Assembly (NCBI RefSeq): GCF_024734385.1
Contig: NZ_JANHAP010000002.1
Span: 186,001 to 250,000 of the forward strand
Source: Dasania sp. GY-MA-18
GTDB lineage: Bacteria; Pseudomonadota; Gammaproteobacteria; Pseudomonadales; Dasaniaceae
Reading direction: 5' to 3'
Length of the DNA stretch: 64,000 nucleotides
Positions 46,105 to 58,235 of the stretch are shown here, one piece after another. Position numbers and translations under genes: made by a program. Below the pieces are notes generated by a model that ran no database searches, had not been told where the DNA came from, and saw only the letters and a program-made list of their open reading frames with translations. Every line of letters starts with the position of its first letter. Positions within the stretch are counted from its first letter, which is position 1.

Positions 46105-47214
46105 TTAGGGCTTTGTGTTAATGGCTTGTTCAATAATGCCGCCGCCTAGACATATGTCGTCTTGGTAAAGCACCAGAGATTGCCCTGGAGTAATGGCGCG
46201 CTGGGGTTCATCAAACAGTACTTGGTAGCCATCGCCATCGGCCAGTATTTGGCAGGCTTGGTCTTGCTGGCGATAGCGTGTTTTCGCCATACAGCGCAAG
46301 GGCAGCTCTGGGGCTTGATGGTTAATCCAATGTATTTCGCTGAGTAATAAGCCGGTCTTGTATAGCCTAGGGTGGTGCTTGCCTTGGGCGATAATTAAAA
46401 CATTGCGGCTCAGGTCTTTGTCTACCACATACCAGGGCTCGTCTCCGGCGCCTTTTACGCCGCCTATGCCTAAGCCTTGGCGCTGACCTATGGTGTGGTA
46501 CATCAGGCCGCTGTGTTCACCCATGGGATTGCCATCTACGTCTTCTATGGCACCGGGTTGAGCGGGTAGGTACTGTTCTAAAAAGTCTTTAAACCGGCGC
46601 TCGCCTATAAAACAAATGCCGGTGCTGTCTTTTTTGTTGTGGGTGACCAGGTCGTGCTGTTCGGCTAGGGCCCTCACGGCAGGTTTTTCCATTTCGCCTA
46701 CTGGAAATAAGGTTTTGCCTATTTCTTCGCCGCCTACGGCGTGCAAAAAGTAGCTTTGATCTTTGTTGTCATCCAGGCCTTTTAATAGCTGGGCGTTGTT
46801 ATCGTCCGCGGAGCGGCGCACATAGTGGCCGGTGGCGATATAGTCAGCCCCCAGGGTGAGGGCGTATTCTAAAAAGGCTTTAAATTTAATTTCGCGGTTG
46901 CACAGTATGTCAGGGTTGGGTGTGCGACCGGCTTTGTATTCGGCTAAAAAATGCTCAAAAACATTATCCCAGTATTCGGCGGCAAAATTGGCGGTATGCA
47001 GTTTTAAGCCCAGCTTTTGGCAGACTTGCTCGGCGTCGGCGAGGTCATCTTTGGCAGTGCAGTACTCGGTGCCATCGTCCTCATCCCAGTTTTTCATAAA
47101 CAAGCCTTCCACCTCATAGCCTTGTTGCTGTAACAGTAGGGCGGCAACGGAGGAGTCTACGCCGCCGGACATGCCGACGATAACTTTTGCTGGGGTGTTA
47201 GGAGTGTGTGTCAT
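46105..47214 (-). CDS. mnmA: tRNA-specific 2-thiouridylase MnmA
   Basis: A 369-residue enzyme that makes 2-thiouridine at wobble position 34 of tRNA-Lys, Glu and Gln with sulfur from the Tus relay. The PP-loop is [13 protein letters not shown] at residues 13-25. The two catalytic cysteines are in [12 protein letters not shown] and in [12 protein letters not shown]. The C-terminal beta-barrel ends GGGIIEQAI. Length is normal for gammaproteobacterial MnmA. Confidence 0.97.
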   Translation of the reverse strand: MTHTPNTPAKVIVGMSGGVDSSVAALLLQQQGYEVEGLFMKNWDEDDGTEYCTAKDDLADAEQVCQKLGLKLHTANFAAEYWDNVFEHFLAEYKAGRTPNPDILCNREIKFKAFLEYALTLGADYIATGHYVRRSADDNNAQLLKGLDDNKDQSYFLHAVGGEEIGKTLFPVGEMEKPAVRALAEQHDLVTHNKKDSTGICFIGERRFKDFLEQYLPAQPGAIEDVDGNPMGEHSGLMYHTIGQRQGLGIGGVKGAGDEPWYVVDKDLSRNVLIIAQGKHHPRLYKTGLLLSEIHWINHQAPELPLRCMAKTRYRQQDQACQILADGDGYQVLFDEPQRAITPGQSLVLYQDDICLGGGIIEQAINTKP

Positions 47215-47241
47215 GAGGTTGCTTAGTTGTGTGAATGGCTG

Positions 47242-47718
47242 TTAGCGATATATAAAATCTAAAGGGTAGCGGTGGCCGTTGCGGTACTGCTCTATGGCAC
47301 TTAGCACTAAGCGCGAGCGTAGTTTATCAGAGCTGGCGACTAATTCCTCGTAACTCATCCATACCGCCTGAATGATGCCATCATCTAGCGCGCGCTCGGG
47401 GTGGTGTTTAAGCGCCTTGCCGTAGAAAGTGGTGCGGTGGTAGGTAATGCTGTTATGGGGTGACTCATACAGCGCGACACCTAATAGGCCTTGCAGCTCT
47501 ATGTCCCAGCCGGTTTCCTCTAGGGTTTCGCGTACTGCGGCCTGTTCTAGGGTTTCGTTAGGGTCTAGGTGGCCAGCGGGCTGATTGTAGACTTGCTCGC
47601 CATTGGATAGTTCTTCTACCAATAAAAATTTTTCATCACGCTCAATAACCGTTGCAACGGTTACGTGTGGCTGCCATTCCATATTACTACTCTTGGGCTT
47701 AAATATTTGGCTGTGCAT
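47242..47718 (-). CDS. nudJ: NUDIX hydrolase, NudJ-like (phosphatase acting on pyrophosphates)
   Basis: A NUDIX hydrolase with an intact box (GHLDPNETLEQAAVRETLEE... followed by TGW). NudJ-type enzymes hydrolyse thiamine pyrophosphate and nucleoside diphosphates; the context between mnmA and rluE is the usual one. Two starts are open: ATG at 47718 overlaps the rluE stop as TAATG and gives 158 residues; ATG at 47682 gives the more typical N-terminus MEWQPHVTVATV (146 residues). Coupling favours the first, family alignment the second. Confidence 0.87.
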   Translation of the reverse strand: MHSQIFKPKSSNMEWQPHVTVATVIERDEKFLLVEELSNGEQVYNQPAGHLDPNETLEQAAVRETLEETGWDIELQGLLGVALYESPHNSITYHRTTFYGKALKHHPERALDDGIIQAVWMSYEELVASSDKLRSRLVLSAIEQYRNGHRYPLDFIYR

Positions 47719-48353
47719 TATAAGCGGCGGCCGCGTTTAGTGGTATGCCGTTTGTGCGAGTTTTTGTTTTTTGGGCGCTGTTTGGTGGTTTTTTTAGCTG
47801 TTTGCGGAGCGTGAACCTGTAGTTCTTGGTATTGGCCTGGGTTGATGCCGTCCAAGTTCCAGCTGCCTATGCGTACGCGAACTAGCCGCAAGGTGGGGAA
47901 GCCGGCGGCGGCAGTCATACGTCTGACTTGGCGGTTGCGGCCTTCGGTAATGGTGATTTCTAACCAAGCGGTAGGTATATGTTGGCGTTGTCGCACTGGC
48001 GGGTTGCGTGGCCATAGCTGGGGTTCGGCGATGCGGCTAACTTGCGCGGGTAGGCAAGGACCATCACTTAGCAGTATGCCTTGCTGCAGTGGCTTGAGGT
48101 CCTCATCTCTGGGCTGCCCCTCTACTTGTACCCAGTAAGTTTTGGCTAATTTGTGAGCGGGGTGGCTGATGCGATGCTGCAGTGTTCCGTTATCAGTAAG
48201 CAGCAGTAAACCTTCTGAGTCGTAGTCTAGACGGCCTGCGGGGTAGCAGTCTTTTATATTGGGCAGGTAGCGTTTTAAAGTGTCGCGGCCAGCATCGTCA
48301 GTGAACTGGCTAAGCACATTAAAGGGCTTGTTAAATAGAATAAGTTTGGACAT
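47718..48353 (-). CDS. rluE: 23S rRNA pseudouridine synthase, RluE-like (RsuA family)
   Basis: A 211-residue RsuA-family pseudouridine synthase without an S4 domain. The catalytic Asp lies in [15 protein letters not shown] near residue 43. The segment [27 protein letters not shown] is typical. RluE modifies U2457 in E. coli 23S rRNA. The C-terminal 30 residues are very basic ([17 protein letters not shown]). Promoter-proximal gene of the minus-strand cluster, divergent from idh. Confidence 0.9.
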   Translation of the reverse strand: MSKLILFNKPFNVLSQFTDDAGRDTLKRYLPNIKDCYPAGRLDYDSEGLLLLTDNGTLQHRISHPAHKLAKTYWVQVEGQPRDEDLKPLQQGILLSDGPCLPAQVSRIAEPQLWPRNPPVRQRQHIPTAWLEITITEGRNRQVRRMTAAAGFPTLRLVRVRIGSWNLDGINPGQYQELQVHAPQTAKKTTKQRPKNKNSHKRHTTKRGRRL

Positions 48354-48412
48354 AAGAAAATATTTAATGGGTATGCAATTAATATTACCAGCTATCAGAA
48401 CAGATAGCTTGC

Positions 48413-48421
48413 TGCTATAAT
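48413..48421 (+). promoter_or_regulatory. Extended -10 promoter element upstream of idh
   Basis: TGC followed by a consensus TATAAT (48416-48421), an extended -10 box, about 100 bases before the idh ATG. No good -35 hexamer is visible, which is common when the extended -10 is present. A small stem (AGCAAT/ATTGCT, 48457-48473) follows in the leader. Confidence 0.6.
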
Positions 48422-48475
48422 CCGCGCGCTTTCATAGCGGTGAGGTCGTGAAACGTAGCAATCAAAAATTGCTAA

Positions 48476-50752
<2,277 letters not shown>

Positions 50753-50823
50753 ACTAACGGGCCAAGATGCGCGTTTGGCTATTGTAGCCATCGATAATGA
50801 AAATTTGTAAGGAGCATTAGCAT

Positions 50824-52077
50824 ATGCCTTATCAACACATAAAAGTACCTAGCGTAGGTGAGAAGATCACCGTCAATGCTGATAACACATTAAATGTGCC
50901 TGATCAGCCCATTATTCCTTTTATTGAAGGTGATGGCATAGGTGTAGATATTAGCCCTGTTATGATTAAAGTTGTCGATGCTGCCGTTAAAAAGGCTTAC
51001 AACGGCAGTAAGCAAATCAGCTGGATGGAAGTGTATACCGGTGAAAAAGCTGCTGAGCTATACGATGGTGACTGGTTTCCCGCGGAAACGCTGGAGGTAT
51101 TAAAAGACTATTCGGTAGGCATTAAAGGGCCGCTAACCACCCCTGTGGGCGGGGGCTTTCGCTCGCTGAATGTTGCCTTGCGTCAGGAGCTGGATTTATA
51201 CACGTGTTTGCGCCCTGTGCGCTGGTTTGAAGGCGTGCCTTCGCCCGTTAAAGAGCCTGAAAAAACCAATATGGTGATTTTCAGGGAGAACAGTGAGGAT
51301 ATTTACTGTGGTATAGAGTGGCGTGCAGGTACCGACGAAGCCACCAAGGTGATTAAGTTTTTACAGGAAGAAATGGGTGTTACCAAAATCCGTTTTGATA
51401 CCGACTGTGGTATAGGCATTAAGCCTGTTTCTAAAGAGGGTACCCAGCGCCTGGTACGTAAAGCCTTGCAATACACTATCGATCAAGACCTGCCTTCATT
51501 AACCTTGGTGCACAAGGGTAATATCATGAAGTTCACCGAAGGTTCGTTTAAGGATTGGGGCTATGAGTTGGCCCAGGCTGAGTTTGGCGCTGAGTTGTTA
51601 GATGGCGGCCCATGGATGAGCTTTAAAAACCCCAACACTGGCAAGCAGATAGTAGTAAAAGACGTGATTGCTGACGCTATGTTGCAGCAAGTGTTATTGC
51701 GCCCCGATGAGTACAGCGTTATAGCAACATTAAACCTTAACGGTGATTATCTCTCTGATGCATTGGCAGCGCAGGTGGGGGGTATAGGTATTGCTCCCGG
51801 TGCCAATCTAAGCGATAAAGTAGCTATCTTTGAGGCTACCCATGGCACTGCGCCTAAGTATGCTGGTCAAGATAAGGTGAATCCTGGTTCATTAATCCTT
51901 TCGGCAGAAATGATGTTGCGTCACTTGGGCTGGAATGAGGCGGCGGACTTGATTATTGATGGTATGAATAATGCTATACAGGCAAAAACCGTTACCTATG
52001 ACTTCGATCGTTTGATGGAAGACGCAACTCTACTGTCTTGCTCAGAGTTTGGCGAAGCAATTATTAAAGGTATGTAA
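50824..52077 (+). CDS. icd: Homodimeric NADP-dependent isocitrate dehydrogenase
   Basis: A 417-residue homodimeric enzyme. The substrate/phosphorylation Ser is Ser114 in [11 protein letters not shown], equivalent to E. coli Ser113, the target of AceK, so AceK control is possible; no aceK gene is in the window. NADP-site segment [17 protein letters not shown] is typical. Start ATG 50824 follows AAGGAG by a normal spacing. Together with idh the cell carries both isozyme classes in tandem. Confidence 0.97.
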   Translation: MPYQHIKVPSVGEKITVNADNTLNVPDQPIIPFIEGDGIGVDISPVMIKVVDAAVKKAYNGSKQISWMEVYTGEKAAELYDGDWFPAETLEVLKDYSVGIKGPLTTPVGGGFRSLNVALRQELDLYTCLRPVRWFEGVPSPVKEPEKTNMVIFRENSEDIYCGIEWRAGTDEATKVIKFLQEEMGVTKIRFDTDCGIGIKPVSKEGTQRLVRKALQYTIDQDLPSLTLVHKGNIMKFTEGSFKDWGYELAQAEFGAELLDGGPWMSFKNPNTGKQIVVKDVIADAMLQQVLLRPDEYSVIATLNLNGDYLSDALAAQVGGIGIAPGANLSDKVAIFEATHGTAPKYAGQDKVNPGSLILSAEMMLRHLGWNEAADLIIDGMNNAIQAKTVTYDFDRLMEDATLLSCSEFGEAIIKGM

Positions 52078-52083
52078 CCGTTA

Positions 52084-52142
52084 AACCCCTGGTGGCTTTT
52101 TGGTTGCTAGCATTTAGTTATTGCTAGTAGCCGCTGGGGGTT
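52084..52142. repeat. Imperfect inverted repeat between icd and cspD
   Basis: 14-base arms (52084-52097 and 52129-52142) pair with three mismatched or G-U positions around a 31-base loop. It fills the convergent gap of icd and cspD and may act as a bidirectional terminator or mRNA end structure, though no clean U-run is present. Confidence 0.35.
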
Positions 52143-52404
52143 AATTTGCTGCTAGCTCGGGTTCTTGTTGTTCGGGGCTAGGCTGCTTTTCTGTTTGGGG
52201 TTCAACCGCCTGAATCTGGGTAGCGTGTAAGCCCTTGGGGCCTTGCTCAGTTTCAAACGTGACAGTTTGACCCGCTTTTAGTGTTTTATAGCCGTCCATA
52301 TCGATAGCTGAGTAATGGGCAAAAATATCGCCACCACCATCTTCCGATAAGATAAAGCCATACCCTTTTGCATTGTTAAACCACTTGACCATTCCTGTGT
52401 ACAT
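52141..52404 (-). CDS. cspD: Cold-shock-domain protein, CspD-like
   Basis: An 87-residue cold shock domain protein. RNP1 is KGYGFILSEDGG and RNP2 is DIFAHYSAI; the body ends at residue 70 and a Gln/Pro/Glu-rich tail of about 17 residues follows. CspD inhibits replication and rises in stationary phase in E. coli. The location next to clpS and clpA and divergent from them is the classical cspD arrangement. Confidence 0.92.
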   Translation of the reverse strand: MYTGMVKWFNNAKGYGFILSEDGGGDIFAHYSAIDMDGYKTLKAGQTVTFETEQGPKGLHATQIQAVEPQTEKQPSPEQQEPELAAN

Positions 52405-52609
52405 GAAGAGGCCCTTTTATTATTGCCTTAAAAGGCGTATTTGTTTCATTAACACCACCTAATTTATTATTATGAGGTGCCGCTCTCTCTGTTCCTAAGA
52501 AGTAGAAACGCCTTCCTATTTAACATTTTTTGATCAATAGTCAAGAGGTCTGGCTGAAATATAATCAAATTGGGTAAAATTGACCCACATTTTTGTAATT
52601 TTTAAAGAT

Positions 52610-52990
52610 ATGAGCATAGTTATGGGTAAACATGAAAATCTTCTACTAACATTATCTATGAGTGATGACGAAGATTTACCAAACTACGATGATGGTGATC
52701 TAGCACTTGAGTACGCTAAGCCGGAATTAAAGCGGCCTCGGATGTATCGGGTAGTGTTGCTAAACGATGATTATACCCCGATGGAATTTGTGGTAGAGGT
52801 TTTAGAAACTTTCTTCAATATGGATAGGGAGCAGGCAACGCAGGTGATGCTAACGGTACATACAAAGGGTAAGGGAATCTGTGGGCTTTATACTCGTGAT
52901 ATCGCGGAAACTAAAGCCGAGCAGGTGAATCAATATGCCAGAGAGTGTCAGCATCCGCTATTGTCGGAAGTTGAGCCTTCTGAAGACTAA
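52610..52990 (+). CDS. clpS: ClpS adaptor of the N-degron pathway
   Basis: Adaptor of about 126 residues that brings proteins with N-terminal Leu, Phe, Tyr or Trp to ClpAP. The conserved core [24 protein letters not shown] and the later [15 protein letters not shown] are intact. The N-terminal ~45 residues are acidic and flexible ([12 protein letters not shown]) before KRPRMYR. Start: ATG 52610 or ATG 52622; an upstream TTG at 52580 is less likely. clpA follows after 32 bases. Confidence 0.95.
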   Translation: MSIVMGKHENLLLTLSMSDDEDLPNYDDGDLALEYAKPELKRPRMYRVVLLNDDYTPMEFVVEVLETFFNMDREQATQVMLTVHTKGKGICGLYTRDIAETKAEQVNQYARECQHPLLSEVEPSED

Positions 52991-53022
52991 GCAAACGTAA
53001 TTATGTTTCGGAGTATACGTCT

Positions 53023-55299
53023 ATGCTAAGCAAAGACCTTGAACTGACATTAAATCAGGCATTCAAAGGGGCCCGTACCAAAAGGCATGAATTTATGACA
53101 GTAGAGCATTTGCTACTGGCATTAATTGATAATGATATCGCTGCTGATGTATTAATGGCCTGTGGCACTGACCTAGGCCGCCTACGTACAGATTTGGTCG
53201 ACTTTGTCGACTCCACTACACCGCTGATTCCCGAGCGAGACTTAGAGCGTGAAACGCAACCAACCCTAGGTTTTCAGAGAGTGCTGCAAAGAGCAGTATT
53301 TCATGTTCAGTCCTCGGGCAAAAAAGAAGTCACCGGTGCTAATGTTTTGGTGGCGATTTTTTCTGAGCAAGAGAGCCAGGCTGTCTATTTTCTTAAACAG
53401 CAAAGCGTCGCTCGTTTGGATATTGTTAATTATATTACCCATGGTATTTCCAAGGTGGCCGGCCATAGCGATCACAGTTTAGAGCACGACCGTACCCCGC
53501 TTGATGAGGATGGCGTGGCTACTGAGCAAGATCAAAGGCCGCTGGATAATTACGCCACCAACTTAAATGAAGAGGCCAAGCTGGGCCGTATAGACCCATT
53601 GGTGGGGCGTGATACTGAGGTTGAGCGGGTCGCGCAGATACTATCGCGCCGCCGCAAAAATAATCCCTTATTAGTGGGTGAGTCCGGCGTAGGTAAAACC
53701 GCTATCGCTGAGGGCTTGGCCAAGATGATAGTCGATGGCGAAGTCCCTGATATTTTAAAGGAGAGCACGGTTTACTCCTTGGATATGGGCGCTTTATTGG
53801 CTGGCACTAAATACCGCGGTGACTTTGAGAAGCGCTTTAAAGGCCTGCTGGCAGATTTAAGACGACGCGAGCACGCTATTTTATTTATCGATGAGATTCA
53901 TACCATCATCGGTGCCGGTGCAGCTTCGGGTGGGGTGATGGATGCCTCTAACTTATTAAAGCCCCTGTTAAGCTCAGGGCGTTTGCGTTGCATAGGCTCC
54001 ACCACCTTTCAGGAATACCGCGGTATTTTTGAAAAGGACAGGGCGCTGAGCCGCCGCTTTCAAAAAGTGGATGTGGCTGAGCCCTCGGTTGAGGACACCT
54101 TTAAGATTCTAAAGGGCCTAAAAAGCCGTTTTGAAGAGCATCACGACCTGCAATATACCGATAAAGCCTTGCAGGCCGCCGCAGAATTGTCGGAGCGCTA
54201 TATTAACGACAGGTTTATGCCTGACAAGGCCATAGACGTTATTGACGAGGCAGGGGCCTATCAGCGCCTGCAGGCGCCAGACAAACGCAAGAAGGTGATC
54301 AATGTTGCCGAGATAGAAAGCATAGTGGCAACCATTGCGCGTATACCGCCTAAGTCTGTTTCTTCCAACGATAAAGAGCAGCTGCTCAAGTTAGAAGACA
54401 ATTTAAAAATGGTGGTGTTTGGTCAGGATGAGGCCATAGGCTCGTTGGCCACATCTATCAAAATGGCTAGGGCTGGCTTAAAGCCGGTGCAGAAACCCAT
54501 AGGTTCATTCCTATTGGCCGGGCCTACCGGTGTAGGTAAAACCGAGGTGACAGCGCAGCTGGCTAAAATTCTTGGCTTAGAGTTAATACGCTTTGATATG
54601 TCTGAGTATATGGAGCGCCATACGGTGTCACGCTTGATCGGTGCGCCTCCGGGTTATGTGGGCTTTGATCAGGGGGGCTTGTTAACCGAGGCGGTCACTA
54701 TGCACCCTCACAGTGTTGTGTTGCTTGATGAGATAGAAAAAGCGCATCCCGAAGTGTTTAACCTGTTATTACAGGTTATGGATCACGGCACACTTACAGA
54801 CAACAACGGCAGAAAAGCTGATTTCAGAAACGTAATCTTTATCATGACTACCAATGCCGGTGCTGAAAATATCAGTCGCCGCTCTATAGGGTTTTCTGAG
54901 CAAGATCATAGTACCGATGCCATGGAAGCGATTAGCCGATTGTTTACTCCAGAGTTCCGTAACCGTTTAGATGGCATAGTGCAGTTTAAGGCTTTGCCGG
55001 AAGAAGTGGTGTTAACTGTGGTGGATAAATTCTTAGTTGAGCTACAAGGGCAGCTGGATGACAAGTCAGTTACTTTGCATGTTGATGACAGTGCTAGGCG
55101 CTGGTTGGTTAGCGAAGGCTATGACAAAACTATGGGTGCAAGACCTATGGCTAGAGTCATACAAGAGCATATTAAAAAGCCACTGGCAGAAATGGTGTTG
55201 TTTGGCGCGCTTTCAGAGAAAGGCGGCATAGTACATATCAGTGAGAGTGCTGGTAAGTTGGTACTAGAGGTGGAGGAAGCAGAAGAGGCGCTGGTATAA
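53023..55299 (+). CDS. clpA: ATP-dependent Clp protease ATPase subunit ClpA
   Basis: A 758-residue AAA+ unfoldase. N-domain (1-145), D1 with Walker A GESGVGKT and D2 with Walker A GPTGVGKT; arginine finger and Walker B ([21 protein letters not shown]) are in place. The ClpP-docking loop is SIGFSEQ near residue 620. ClpP is not encoded here. Length matches E. coli ClpA (758). A hairpin spans its stop codon. Confidence 0.97.
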   Translation: MLSKDLELTLNQAFKGARTKRHEFMTVEHLLLALIDNDIAADVLMACGTDLGRLRTDLVDFVDSTTPLIPERDLERETQPTLGFQRVLQRAVFHVQSSGKKEVTGANVLVAIFSEQESQAVYFLKQQSVARLDIVNYITHGISKVAGHSDHSLEHDRTPLDEDGVATEQDQRPLDNYATNLNEEAKLGRIDPLVGRDTEVERVAQILSRRRKNNPLLVGESGVGKTAIAEGLAKMIVDGEVPDILKESTVYSLDMGALLAGTKYRGDFEKRFKGLLADLRRREHAILFIDEIHTIIGAGAASGGVMDASNLLKPLLSSGRLRCIGSTTFQEYRGIFEKDRALSRRFQKVDVAEPSVEDTFKILKGLKSRFEEHHDLQYTDKALQAAAELSERYINDRFMPDKAIDVIDEAGAYQRLQAPDKRKKVINVAEIESIVATIARIPPKSVSSNDKEQLLKLEDNLKMVVFGQDEAIGSLATSIKMARAGLKPVQKPIGSFLLAGPTGVGKTEVTAQLAKILGLELIRFDMSEYMERHTVSRLIGAPPGYVGFDQGGLLTEAVTMHPHSVVLLDEIEKAHPEVFNLLLQVMDHGTLTDNNGRKADFRNVIFIMTTNAGAENISRRSIGFSEQDHSTDAMEAISRLFTPEFRNRLDGIVQFKALPEEVVLTVVDKFLVELQGQLDDKSVTLHVDDSARRWLVSEGYDKTMGARPMARVIQEHIKKPLAEMVLFGALSEKGGIVHISESAGKLVLEVEEAEEALV

Positions 55300-55306
55300 G
55301 CGCCTC
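55285..55306. repeat. Hairpin spanning the clpA stop codon
   Basis: GAGGCGCT, 6-base loop, AGCGCCTC: perfect 8-bp stem with no U-run on either strand, in the 16-base convergent gap between clpA and infA. Possible 3'-end stabiliser. Confidence 0.45.
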
Positions 55307-55315
55307 GGCAGGCAA

Positions 55316-55534
55316 TTAGCGGGCGCGGTAGGTGATGCGGCCCTTGCTTAAATCGTAAGGAGTCAGTTCTACGCGAACTTTGTCACCTGTTAAAATGCGT
55401 ATATAGTTTTTGCGCATTTTGCCTGATATGTGAGCTGTTACTATGTGGCCGTTCTCTAATTCTACACGGAACGTTGTGTTAGGTAGGGTGTCTATCACCT
55501 CACCTTCCATTTCAATTTGATCTTCTTTTGCCAT
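55316..55534 (-). CDS. infA: Translation initiation factor IF-1
   Basis: A 72-residue OB-fold protein that occupies the A site of the 30S subunit during initiation. It begins [20 protein letters not shown] and ends [12 protein letters not shown], the standard length and sequence. A longer frame to 55564 exists, but the extra 10 residues ([10 protein letters not shown]) are not part of the family. Neighbour of bpt-aat and clpA as in Pseudomonas. Confidence 0.98.
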   Translation of the reverse strand: MAKEDQIEMEGEVIDTLPNTTFRVELENGHIVTAHISGKMRKNYIRILTGDKVRVELTPYDLSKGRITYRAR

Positions 55535-55626
55535 TCGGCACTTACCTCGATGGTTTAAATACAATCGCCTAGCCGACGAAAAACTGCGCGCATTGTACCT
55601 AAAATCACCTGAGAATCAAAAGAGAA

Positions 55627-56349
55627 TTAATTTAGCTGCAGCCATTGCTGGTTTATATAAAGCTCTAGTGGCCTAAAAGCTGATTTATAACGCATTTTTT
55701 GGCAGTTTTTAATCCAGTAGCCTAAGTAGAGTGCGTGTAGCCCTAAGCGGCTGCACTCTTCTAGTTGCCATAAAATCATATAAGTGCCCAAGCTGCGCTT
55801 GTCGTGATCGGGGTCGAAAAAGCTATATACCGCTGATAATCCTTGCTCTAGCTGATCAGCCAGGGCAACGGCAATAAGCTGCTCCTTTAAGCGAAAAGTA
55901 AAATAACGGCTGTAGTTGTTAGGGGTGCAGAGAAAGTTCACATAGTCAGGGCGGCTGGTGGGGTACATGTCGCCATCGGCATGACGCAGGTTGATGTATT
56001 TCTCAAATAGCGCATAGCACTCATCATTATCTATAGAGCTTACTTCCTGGCACTGCAGGTCGGCATTGCGTTTGTGTATGCGGCGTTGCTGCCGGCTGGG
56101 GCAAAATGATTGGCAGGGTATGCGTATGGAGATGCATTGCTGGCAACTAGCACAGTGGGGGCGATAAATATTATTGCCGCTGCGCCTAAAGCCAAAGTCG
56201 GATAGGGCGCTGTACAGGGGTTGCTCTACCTTTTGTTCTGGATCTAAAAACAGGGTGGTGGCTAATTCTTGCGGTAAATAGCTGCAGGGGTGTTCACGGG
56301 TGCTATAAAATTTTAGTTGCTCTAGATTGATTAGCTCTCTGTTAGACAT
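55627..56349 (-). CDS. bpt: Aspartate/glutamate leucyltransferase Bpt (arginyltransferase family)
   Basis: A 240-residue aminoacyl-tRNA-protein transferase that adds Leu to N-terminal Asp or Glu, making them ClpS substrates. Family features: Cys-rich N-terminus (HCASCQQC) and the C-terminal DPDHDKRSLGTYMILWQLE motif. It overlaps aat by 8 bases, so both transferases are made together. Assigning Leu transfer rather than Arg is by family knowledge of bacterial members. Confidence 0.94.
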   Translation of the reverse strand: MSNRELINLEQLKFYSTREHPCSYLPQELATTLFLDPEQKVEQPLYSALSDFGFRRSGNNIYRPHCASCQQCISIRIPCQSFCPSRQQRRIHKRNADLQCQEVSSIDNDECYALFEKYINLRHADGDMYPTSRPDYVNFLCTPNNYSRYFTFRLKEQLIAVALADQLEQGLSAVYSFFDPDHDKRSLGTYMILWQLEECSRLGLHALYLGYWIKNCQKMRYKSAFRPLELYINQQWLQLN

Positions 56350-57055
56350 GCTGAGGGCCCCGCCAATTCGCCTGCCAGTCGCTAACGCCAGCTTTTAAGA
56401 TGTAGTTTTGCAGGTGGTGGTTAAATCGGCTGCGGTCTATTTCCTCGGCCCCCAGTGTTGTTAGGTGGGGGTTGGCGACTTGGCAGTCAATTAATGGGTA
56501 GCCCCAGGCGGCTAAATTTTGCGCCAGAGCGACAAAGGCTATTTTTGAGGCGTCAGTGCTATGGCTAAACATGGATTCACCAAAAAATACTTGCCCTATA
56601 TTAATACCGTATAAGCCACCGACCAAGCGGTCATTATGCCAGACCTCTACAGAGTGAGCGTGGCCTTGTTGGTGCAGGGTGGTGTAGGCGGCAATGATGT
56701 CATCGCTAATCCAGGTGCCGGGCTGGCCCTTTCTGGGTGTGTCGGCGCAGGCTTGGATTACCGCTATAAATTGCTGGTCACAAGTGACGGTAAATTCTTG
56801 TCGTTTTAAGCGCTTGTTGAGGCTTTTGGATATATGTATGTGTTGGGGGAAGAGCACCGCTCTAGGGCTGGGTGACCACCACAGTATAGGCTCGCCGGGT
56901 TCATACCAAGGGAATATGCCCTGTTGATAGGCCAGCAATAAGCGCTGCGGGTTTAAATCTGCCCCGGCGGCCAGTAGGCCATTGGGTTCGGTTAGAGCGG
57001 TATCGGTGGGTGGGAAATACAGCTCGTCGGGGTCCAGCCAGGGCAGTGTGGTCAT
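56342..57055 (-). CDS. aat: Leucyl/phenylalanyl-tRNA-protein transferase
   Basis: A 237-residue transferase that adds Leu or Phe to N-terminal Lys or Arg. Typical segments: YQQGIFPWYEPGEPILWWSPSPRAV, and VEVWHNDRLVGGLYGINIGQVFFGESMFS. Normal length. Seven bases from trxB upstream, so trxB-aat-bpt-infA may form one minus-strand operon. Confidence 0.97.
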   Translation of the reverse strand: MTTLPWLDPDELYFPPTDTALTEPNGLLAAGADLNPQRLLLAYQQGIFPWYEPGEPILWWSPSPRAVLFPQHIHISKSLNKRLKRQEFTVTCDQQFIAVIQACADTPRKGQPGTWISDDIIAAYTTLHQQGHAHSVEVWHNDRLVGGLYGINIGQVFFGESMFSHSTDASKIAFVALAQNLAAWGYPLIDCQVANPHLTTLGAEEIDRSRFNHHLQNYILKAGVSDWQANWRGPQHV

Positions 57056-57061
57056 TAATTG

Positions 57062-58235
<1,174 letters not shown>

